A stretch of DNA of 31,569 nt, taken from positions 1 through 31,569 of the forward strand of contig JBBCIP010000176.1 in the NCBI GenBank assembly GCA_037189785.1, read 5' to 3'. Every line of letters begins with the position of its first letter. The first letter of the stretch is position 1. The translations under genes were made by a program, and so were the position numbers. The notes beneath the pieces are model-generated. The model saw only the letters and a list, made by a program, of their open reading frames with translations. It searched no databases and was not told where the DNA came from. Positions 15,712-22,088 of this stretch are shown here, piece by piece. This DNA is from Govanella sp037189785 (GTDB taxonomy: Bacteria; Pseudomonadota; Alphaproteobacteria; Sphingomonadales; Govanellaceae).

Positions 15712-16329
15712 ATGCCAAATTATCGGCTTTTCGCATCAAAAGGCTGCGGGTCGGCCATCGTCGAAGCGGCCCTAGACTTATGCGACTTAGCCTATACCAC
15801 CGAATGGCTGCCCTATCTGGAACCTGGCCCGGCCCGGGAGCAATTGTTGGCCCTCAACATAACCGGCCAGGTGCCGACCTTGGTCCTCCCCGACGGCCAG
15901 GTTATGACCGAAAGCGCCGCCATTGTTCTTTACCTCGGCGACCGTCACCCAAACTCGGGCCTGATCCCACAAGGCGACAAAGCCGCATTCTTACGTTGGC
16001 TGATCTTTCTGGTCTCGGAAATCTATCCCACCTTCAATTATGGGGACGATCCGCAAAAATGGGGGCTCGAAGGGTCCACAGCCAGTGATTTTCATCATTT
16101 GACCGATGATTACCGTATGGAATTATGGCACGTGTTGGAAAAGACTGCGGCGGGCACACCTTATTTTCTGCCGTCCGGCTTTTCCGCTTTGGACATCTAT
16201 ATAACCGTCATGTCCCAATGGCGTCCCGGCCCCACGGAATTCAACCGCCGCAATCCGAGACTGGCCAGCATAAGCCGCGCGACCGCAAAAATACCGAGAA
16301 TCGCCGCGGTGCTGGCACGGAATTTCTAG
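15712..16329 (+). CDS. Glutathione S-transferase family protein
   Basis: 205 residues. The N-terminal thioredoxin-like domain includes GQVPTLVLPDGQVMTESAAIVLYL, the conserved glutathione-binding VPTL..L and (E)S region. A helical C-terminal domain contains SALDIYITVMSQW, matching the family's late Asp-containing helix. Residues near position 10 (SKGCGSAIVEAAL) include Ser and Cys that could activate glutathione, so class cannot be assigned. ATG 15712 is chosen because AAAGGG lies eight bases before it; the in-frame ATG at 15691 has no such site. It is followed by ruvX after 21 bases. A detoxification or thiol-transfer role is inferred from family only. Confidence 0.9.
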   Translation: MPNYRLFASKGCGSAIVEAALDLCDLAYTTEWLPYLEPGPAREQLLALNITGQVPTLVLPDGQVMTESAAIVLYLGDRHPNSGLIPQGDKAAFLRWLIFLVSEIYPTFNYGDDPQKWGLEGSTASDFHHLTDDYRMELWHVLEKTAAGTPYFLPSGFSALDIYITVMSQWRPGPTEFNRRNPRLASISRATAKIPRIAAVLARNF

Positions 16330-16350
16330 CCTCACCCCCCATTTCCCGGT

Positions 16351-16845
16351 ATGACACCGGACATGACTGTACTGACCGTAGCAAATTTCGTGACCACTGT
16401 AGCCGACCGTGGGGCCTTGTTCGGCCTTGATGTCGGCACCAAAACGGTCGGTATCGCGACCTCGGACCTGACCCGCTTTGTGGCCACACCGGTCATCACT
16501 CTGCGTCGTCAAAAGTTCACTTTAGACGTGGCGGAGTTGAAAAAACTGATTGCCGACCGCCGGGCCGTAGGCTTGGTGATCGGCCTGCCGCTGAATATGG
16601 ACGGCAGCGAAGGCCCGCGGGCGCAATCGACCCGCCAATTCGCCCAGAACTGCGCCGGTCACATTGATTTACCCATAACATTGTGGGACGAGCGGCTGTC
16701 GACGGTCGCCGTAACCAAATACTTGATCGAAGCTGACGCCAGCCGCAAAAAACGCGCCGAAGTGGTCGACCGCATGGCCGCCGCCTACATCCTGCAAGGC
16801 TTCTTGGATTTTCTGCGCATACAGCCGAAACCCAGCCAAGGATAG
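16351..16845 (+). CDS. ruvX: RuvX/YqgF family Holliday-junction-resolvase-like protein
   Basis: 164 residues with the RNase H-like fold of YqgF: GLDVGTKTVGIATSD (Asp27), the loop GLPLNMDGSEGPRA, the acidic DERLST and the final VVDRMAAAYILQ segment. This keeps the expected acidic catalytic residues. Family members are linked to 16S rRNA 5' end maturation and to junction resolution. The start could be ATG 16351 or ATG 16363; neither has a strong Shine-Dalgarno. The gene lies between the GST-like gene and a phosphotransferase-fold gene with small gaps, as if in one transcript. Confidence 0.95.
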   Translation: MTPDMTVLTVANFVTTVADRGALFGLDVGTKTVGIATSDLTRFVATPVITLRRQKFTLDVAELKKLIADRRAVGLVIGLPLNMDGSEGPRAQSTRQFAQNCAGHIDLPITLWDERLSTVAVTKYLIEADASRKKRAEVVDRMAAAYILQGFLDFLRIQPKPSQG

Positions 16846-16854
16846 GGTCCGCCG

Positions 16855-17763
16855 ATGGCAGCTGCGGATCACGACATTGAGGCCCTGAAAGCCGTCATCA
16901 TCAAAGCATTTCCCGAACATGACGGCGGGCAATTCACGCCGATCACCATCGGCTGGGATTCCATTGCGATCGACGTGGACGGCGCCGTCATCTTTAAATT
17001 CCCACGGCATGACAGCGCCCGCGCCGCGCTCCGCCGCGAAGCGGCGATGCTGACGATCATCCGCCCGGCCCTAATGACCGCCGAGGTTCCGATCACGGTC
17101 CCGGATTTGCGGATCGTGTCCGCAGATCCGATGTTTTCCCGTCATGATAAACTGCCTGGCGACCATTTAACCGCTGCCGATTACGCAAAACTCTCGCCCG
17201 CGTCCCGGAATCGGCTGGCCGATGATCTTGCGCGATTTTATCACCTGATCCATCGCCTGCCCGCCACGGCCCTCAAGGCCGTGGGAGCCACGACAATTCC
17301 CCCATGGTTAGACGCCGACACCTTATATACTGTTGCCATTCCGCGCCTGCCCCGTGCATTCCAAGCCCATGCCCGGGCCAGTCTTCAACAGTGGCAGGCG
17401 TTACCGCCGGACCCCCATGGCATGACCTATGGCTATTTTGACGGCCACGGCTGGAACATGGCCTTCGACCACAAGCTTCAGACCTTAAACGGCCTTTACG
17501 ACTTCGCCGATAGCGGCTTTGGCCCATTGCATCAGGATTTTATCGCTTCGAATCTGATTTCTGCGGATTTGACGACGCGACTGGTCTCCGCCTATCAACA
17601 CCAAACCGGCCGCCGTTTGGAGCTCGACCGCATCATGTTGCTGACAACGATCCTCCGTCTTTCCGAACTGGCGGAGGTGACACAAAGCCCCGACAGCCCA
17701 CCGGAATTTGTGGCGCAGGTCGAAGACCTAACGATCGATTGGCTGACCTCCACCGCTAGATAG
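16855..17763 (+). CDS. Aminoglycoside phosphotransferase-fold (APH/choline kinase-like) protein
   Basis: 302 residues with a protein-kinase-like small-molecule kinase layout. Lys48 (VIFKFP) is the likely ATP-binding lysine and Glu62 (RREAAML) its partner. The catalytic loop is YFDGHGWNM, with Asp196 and Asn201 in the right spacing, and YDFADSGFG (Asp216) is the metal-binding motif. The usual HGD of the catalytic loop reads YFD here. It lies nine bases after ruvX. Substrate unknown; there is no reason to call it an antibiotic-resistance gene. Direct evidence is motif-level only. Confidence 0.8.
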   Translation: MAAADHDIEALKAVIIKAFPEHDGGQFTPITIGWDSIAIDVDGAVIFKFPRHDSARAALRREAAMLTIIRPALMTAEVPITVPDLRIVSADPMFSRHDKLPGDHLTAADYAKLSPASRNRLADDLARFYHLIHRLPATALKAVGATTIPPWLDADTLYTVAIPRLPRAFQAHARASLQQWQALPPDPHGMTYGYFDGHGWNMAFDHKLQTLNGLYDFADSGFGPLHQDFIASNLISADLTTRLVSAYQHQTGRRLELDRIMLLTTILRLSELAEVTQSPDSPPEFVAQVEDLTIDWLTSTAR

Positions 17764-17764
17764 G

Positions 17765-17802
17765 TATTCAGCATAAATATTCAGCGGTGATTTCAGCGAC
17801 GA
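17765..17802 (+). repeat. Three direct repeats upstream of pyrB
   Basis: TATTCAGC occurs at 17765 and 17778 and a variant TTTCAGCG follows at 17791, giving a period of 13 bases. They end about 27 bases before the predicted -35 element of pyrB. A regulator site is possible; the short length makes chance repetition possible too. Confidence 0.4.
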
Positions 17803-17828
17803 TTGACGCTCATGAGCAAAACTCGCCC

Positions 17829-17857
17829 TTGCCGTATCCCCGTGTGGTCTTTATAAA
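17829..17857 (+). promoter_or_regulatory. Putative pyrB promoter giving a nearly leaderless mRNA
   Basis: TTGCCG (17829-17834), 17 bases, TATAAA (17852-17857). The -10 ends ten bases before the ATG at 17868, so the transcript would begin within a few bases of the start codon. No Shine-Dalgarno is seen there. Confidence 0.5.
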
Positions 17858-17867
17858 TCTGGCTTTA

Positions 17868-18872
17868 ATGACACGCACAGATCAAACACCCCCCGCCTCC
17901 GCCGCATCAGCCGCGTTTGCTGCTGGCGCACCGATTTTCCCCCACAAGCATCTGCTCGGCATCGAAGGCCTTAATCCTTTGGAAATTCAAGGGCTTCTGG
18001 ATCTCGCTGACAGCTATGTCGAACAGAACCGGCAAACCAATAAGAAAAAGTCGATTTTGAAGGGCATGACGCTCATCAATCTCTTTTTCGAAAACTCAAC
18101 CCGAACGCGCACGTCGTTTGAATTGGCCGCCAAACGGCTCGGGGCCGATGTCATCAACATGCAGGCGGATTCGTCCTCGCTCAAAAAGGGTGAAACGCTG
18201 CTTGATACGGCGATCACCTTGAACGCCATGCATCCGGATTTGCTGGTGGTCCGCCATTCGGAATCGGGGGCGGTGAAACTGCTGTCTCAGAAAGTGTCCG
18301 GCGCCGTCATCAATGCCGGGGACGGACAGCACGAACACCCGACCCAAGCGCTGTTGGATGCCGTCACCATCCGCCGCCGCAAGGGCCGCCTGAGCGGATT
18401 GTTGGTCGCGATCTGCGGCGACATTCTGCACAGCCGCGTGGCCCGCTCGAACATTTATCTGCTGAGCGCCATGGGTGCGACGGTGCGGGTTGTCGCACCG
18501 CCGACATTGCTGCCGTCAGCGGTCGAACAACTGGGGGTCGAGGTTTTCTATGATATGCGCAAAGGTTTGGTCGATTGCGACATCGTGATGATGCTGCGGC
18601 TCCAACAAGAACGCATGGAAAGCAGCTATCTGCCGAGCATCCGGGAATTTTTCAATCTCTATGGTTTGGATCACGACAAGCTTTCGGTGGCCAAACCCGA
18701 TGCCTTGATCATGCATCCCGGCCCCATGAACCGTGGCGTTGAAATCGACAGCAATGTGGCCGACGACATCCACAGAAGCGCCATTCAAGAACAAGTAGAA
18801 ATGGGTGTTGCCGTGCGTATGGCCTGCCTTGATGCCTTAACCCGAGATCTGCGCAATGGGGGCGCCCAATGA
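17868..18872 (+). CDS. pyrB: Aspartate carbamoyltransferase catalytic subunit
   Basis: 334 residues. It joins carbamoyl phosphate and aspartate in pyrimidine synthesis. Carbamoyl-phosphate motif FFENSTRTRTSFELAA, VRHSESGA, NAGDGQHEHPTQALLDA and HPGPMNRGVE are all intact. ATG 17868 is chosen because homologues begin shortly before HKHLLGIEGL, and because a promoter lies just upstream; the frame is open to a GTG at 17787. The last bases overlap pyrC (ATGA). In bacteria with this arrangement PyrB often forms a dodecamer with an inactive PyrC-like partner, as suggested by the next gene. Confidence 0.97.
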   Translation: MTRTDQTPPASAASAAFAAGAPIFPHKHLLGIEGLNPLEIQGLLDLADSYVEQNRQTNKKKSILKGMTLINLFFENSTRTRTSFELAAKRLGADVINMQADSSSLKKGETLLDTAITLNAMHPDLLVVRHSESGAVKLLSQKVSGAVINAGDGQHEHPTQALLDAVTIRRRKGRLSGLLVAICGDILHSRVARSNIYLLSAMGATVRVVAPPTLLPSAVEQLGVEVFYDMRKGLVDCDIVMMLRLQQERMESSYLPSIREFFNLYGLDHDKLSVAKPDALIMHPGPMNRGVEIDSNVADDIHRSAIQEQVEMGVAVRMACLDALTRDLRNGGAQ

Positions 18873-20152
18873 CCGCGCTCGCCTTTGTCAATGTCAGGTT
18901 GATTGATCCGGAAACACGCCTTGATGCGATCGGCGGGTTGATTGTCAAAGACGGTAAGATCATCGCCATCGGCGCCGGATTACGCGGCGGCGATGTCCCG
19001 GCCGGTGTCAAAGTGATTGATGGGCGTGGTGCGGTTTTAGCACCCGGCCTGATCGACAGCCGGGTGTTTGTGGGCGAGCCCGGCGCCGAACACAAAGAAA
19101 CATTGGCGTCGGCCAGCCAATCGGCGGTGGCCGGTGGTGTGACAACCATCATCACCATGCCGAACACCAAGCCAGTGATTGATGGTGTCTCGCTGGTTGA
19201 ATATATGGCGCGGCGGCGCAGCGATGACATTCTGGTCAACCTTGCCCCGATGGCCGCGGCGACCAAAAAACTCGAAGGCCGCGAGATGACTGAAATCGGT
19301 CTTTTGACCATGGCCGGGGCAGTCGCCTTCACCGACGGCCGTGCGGCGGTGGCCGATGCGTCGGTGCTGCTGAAAATTTTAAAATACGGCCGGATGTTCG
19401 ACATTCTTGTGGTCGAGCACGCCGAAGAACCGTCTTTATCCAAAGGTGTGATGAATGCCGGTGAACTGGCCACCCGGCTTGGCTTGCCGGCAAGCTCCAG
19501 CTTGGCCGAAGTGATCCTGATCGAACGCGACATTCGCCTGGTCGAAGCCACCGGCGGACGTCTTCATTTTGCGCAAGTGACCTGTGCCAAAAGTCTCGAT
19601 GTCATTCGTGCGGCCAAGGCCCGTGGTTTGCCGATCACCTGCGGCGCGACACCGCCGCATTTTGCCTTGAACGAATTGGCGGTCAGTGATTACCGCACCT
19701 TCGCCAAGATCTCGCCGCCGTTACGCGCCGAAGATGATCGCCGCGCTGTCGTAGACGGATTACGCGACGGCACCATCGATGTCATTGCCAGCGGCCATGA
19801 TCCCCAGGATCAAGAAGGCAAGCGTTTGCCGTTCGCCCAAGCCGCCTTTGGGGCCGCAGGCCTTGAAACATTGCTGCCGGTATCGCTCGATCTTTATCAC
19901 AACGGCGATCTGCCGTTGATGGCTGTGATCGATCGCTTGACCCGTAAGCCCGCCGATCTTTTCAAACTGCCGGGCGGACGCTTGGCCATCGGCGCCCCGG
20001 CCGATCTGGTATTGTTTGATCCGGATGTGGCGGTTAAGATTGATGCGGACAAATTCCGCGGCAAATCAAAAAACACACCGTTCGATGAACGTCCAGCACA
20101 AGGCAAAGTTTTAATGACCGTTGTCGGCGGCAAGGTGGTGTTTCGTCAATGA
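18869..20152 (+). CDS. pyrC: Dihydroorotase-like protein lacking metal-binding residues (PyrC'-type)
   Basis: 427 residues of the amidohydrolase / class I dihydroorotase family. The metal-binding HxH normally found after PGLID is RVF here (Arg65, Phe67 in APGLIDSRVFVGEPG). The HxxH-type segment has HFAQ (His233 kept, Gln236 in place of His), and the normal TDHAPH region reads SGHDPQ (Gly309 in place of the catalytic Asp). His184 (EHAEEPS) and the MPNT loop are kept. The enzyme is thus predicted inactive and to serve as a structural partner of PyrB, as known for the PyrB-PyrC' complexes of some proteobacteria. An active dihydroorotase must be encoded elsewhere. ATGA overlaps link it to both pyrB and plsY. 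Confidence 0.93.
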   Translation: MTALAFVNVRLIDPETRLDAIGGLIVKDGKIIAIGAGLRGGDVPAGVKVIDGRGAVLAPGLIDSRVFVGEPGAEHKETLASASQSAVAGGVTTIITMPNTKPVIDGVSLVEYMARRRSDDILVNLAPMAAATKKLEGREMTEIGLLTMAGAVAFTDGRAAVADASVLLKILKYGRMFDILVVEHAEEPSLSKGVMNAGELATRLGLPASSSLAEVILIERDIRLVEATGGRLHFAQVTCAKSLDVIRAAKARGLPITCGATPPHFALNELAVSDYRTFAKISPPLRAEDDRRAVVDGLRDGTIDVIASGHDPQDQEGKRLPFAQAAFGAAGLETLLPVSLDLYHNGDLPLMAVIDRLTRKPADLFKLPGGRLAIGAPADLVLFDPDVAVKIDADKFRGKSKNTPFDERPAQGKVLMTVVGGKVVFRQ

Positions 20153-20790
20153 TTGACATTTCGCCCGTCACTTGGCCCCCATTTATAGGGCCCATGGCCG
20201 ATGTTGTTCCAACGTATATCGCCATTGTCGGCGGTTATATTTTGGGCTCCATACCGTTTGGCTTGGTGCTGACGAAGCTCGCTGGGCTCGGTGACATTCG
20301 TAACATCGGCTCCGGCAATATCGGCGCCACCAATGTTCTCCGCACCGGCAACAAAGGGCTCGCTGCGGCGACGTTATTGCTTGATGGCGGGAAAGGGGCT
20401 GCGGCGGTGTTGATCGCATCGCTCTGGTCCCCGGCATTGGGACTGGTCGCGGGACTGGCGGCGTTTATCGGTCACCTGTTTCCAATCTGGCTCAAGTTCA
20501 AAGGCGGCAAAGGAGTCGCGACCTTCTTGGGGATTTTGCTGGCACTGGCCTGGCCTTTGGGATTGGCCGCCATCTTAACCTGGTTGATCGTCGCCTATCT
20601 TTATCGGATGTCGTCGCTCGCGGCGTTGATCGCGGCCGCGCTGACACCGCTTTATGCCAACGGTCTCGGCACCAAGCATTTGATCGTTTATACGGCTATT
20701 CTGGCGGTGCTGATTTTCTATACCCATCGCGCCAATATCGCCCGCATCCTGAAACGGCAGGAGCCAAAGATCGGCTCGAAAGACCAATAA
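20149..20790 (+). CDS. plsY: Glycerol-3-phosphate acyltransferase PlsY
   Basis: 213 residues of a polytopic inner-membrane protein with about five membrane segments. Family motifs: GSIPFG, GSGNIGATNVLRT and KFKGGKGVAT. PlsY transfers acyl from acyl-phosphate to glycerol-3-phosphate, the first step of phospholipid synthesis. The ATG at 20149 overlaps the pyrC stop (ATGA). A second in-frame ATG at 20194 follows ATAGGGCCC and would give 198 residues; both are plausible. The polar end is KRQEPKIGSKDQ, likely cytoplasmic. Confidence 0.96.
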   Translation: MIDISPVTWPPFIGPMADVVPTYIAIVGGYILGSIPFGLVLTKLAGLGDIRNIGSGNIGATNVLRTGNKGLAAATLLLDGGKGAAAVLIASLWSPALGLVAGLAAFIGHLFPIWLKFKGGKGVATFLGILLALAWPLGLAAILTWLIVAYLYRMSSLAALIAAALTPLYANGLGTKHLIVYTAILAVLIFYTHRANIARILKRQEPKIGSKDQ

Positions 20791-20864
20791 GGTTTTTCTA
20801 CTTTCGATTGACCAAAACCTAAAACCTGTCACACTTTCTCCCGCTTTCCGGGGGGAGAAGCCTT

Positions 20865-21983
20865 ATGCAATCCATTCATCTCAGTGACGCCGAGCGGCTG
20901 GCACGGTTGCGCCTGATTCGCAGCGAAAATGTCGGGCCCGTTACCTTTCGTCAATTGATCACCCGCTTCGGCAGCGCCGAAGAAGCGTTGTTGATGCTGC
21001 CGATGTTCGCCCGTCGGGGTGGATTGGCCCGGCAAATCACCATCTATAGCCAAACCGCCGCCCAGGCCGAACTACAAGCGGCCGCCCGGATCGGGGCTGC
21101 GCTGTTATTTTGGGGGGAAACGGGCTATCCCGAAGCGCTGGCCGCGGTTGAAGACGCACCACCCTTGTTGTTTCTGCGCGGTCACGCCCATCTCCTGCAA
21201 AAACCCATGGTCGCGATCGTCGGCTCCCGAAACGCATCGACGATTGGCCGAAAAATTGCCGGGCAAATCGCCCAGGACCTGGGAAAAGCCGGGTATACCG
21301 TGGTATCCGGGCTGGCCCGGGGGATCGACGGTGCGGCCCATGCCGCAAGCTTGGCGACCGGCACCGCTGCCATTCTGGCTGGCGGGGTCGATGTCATCTA
21401 CCCGCGCGAACACGACGCGCTTTATGAGCACATTTTAAATGCCGGCGTCTTGGTGTCGGAAATTCCCTTGGGCACGGAACCCCAAGCCCGCCACTTTCCG
21501 CGCCGCAATCGCATCATTTCCGGGTTATGCCGCGGCGTGGTCGTGGTCGAGGCTAATTTAAAGTCGGGATCGCTGATCACCGCCAGCTATGCTCTGGCCC
21601 AAGGGCGGGAAGTGTTTGCCGTTCCCGGCTCGCCCCTGGACCCCCGGGCCCAAGGTGCCAACCAGTTGCTGCGCGAAGGGGCAACCGTGACCGAGAGCGC
21701 CGCCGATGTCCTGGCCGTGCTTGCATCACTCGACCAGCGCCGGATTCGGGAGCCGGCCCCGTCCTATGTCACCGGCCCGGTGGCGGAGGCGACGGAAAGC
21801 GATTTGGCCGATGCCCGCGCTATAGCTCTCAATCTGCTCAATCCGGTGGGCGTTTCCGTGGATGATTTGATCCGCAGCGCCAATCTCCAACCCTCTGTTA
21901 TCCTTACCATTATCCTTGAACTTGAGCTGGCGGGGCGGGTCGAGCGCCAACCCGGAAATAAGGTCGCTTTGATGCCGCTATAA
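20865..21983 (+). CDS. dprA: DNA-processing protein DprA (Smf)
   Basis: 372 residues. N-terminal helical SAM-like region (RLRLIRSENVGPVTFRQLI), central Rossmann fold with VAIVGSRNAS, VVSGLARGIDGAAHAASL, FPRRNRIISGL and SGSLITA, then a C-terminal winged-helix-like domain (about 300-372). DprA binds single-stranded DNA and loads RecA during natural transformation; it is also widespread in non-competent bacteria. A strong Shine-Dalgarno (GGGGGGAGAAG) precedes ATG 20865. It sits in the common order plsY-dprA-topA. Confidence 0.97.
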   Translation: MQSIHLSDAERLARLRLIRSENVGPVTFRQLITRFGSAEEALLMLPMFARRGGLARQITIYSQTAAQAELQAAARIGAALLFWGETGYPEALAAVEDAPPLLFLRGHAHLLQKPMVAIVGSRNASTIGRKIAGQIAQDLGKAGYTVVSGLARGIDGAAHAASLATGTAAILAGGVDVIYPREHDALYEHILNAGVLVSEIPLGTEPQARHFPRRNRIISGLCRGVVVVEANLKSGSLITASYALAQGREVFAVPGSPLDPRAQGANQLLREGATVTESAADVLAVLASLDQRRIREPAPSYVTGPVAEATESDLADARAIALNLLNPVGVSVDDLIRSANLQPSVILTIILELELAGRVERQPGNKVALMPL

Positions 21984-22088
21984 GTCCGACGATTTCGATG
22001 ACGACCGAGAAATACGGTTCCAGAGCGCCCGCTTCTATGCTAAAGCGCCAGACACCCTTCTTCTAAATATGGACCGTTTGCGGATTTC

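Noticed and set aside
16855..17763. Calling the APH-fold gene an antibiotic-resistance gene
   Set aside because: Only the general fold is visible, the catalytic loop is divergent, and the context is housekeeping.
18709..19551. 280-codon minus-strand frame antisense to pyrB/pyrC
   Set aside because: Ser/Pro/Arg-rich mirror of conserved genes; no start site or domain.
20788..20821. Seven-base inverted repeat AGGTTTT / AAAACCT after plsY as a terminator
   Set aside because: AT-rich stem, long loop and no T run after it; not convincing.
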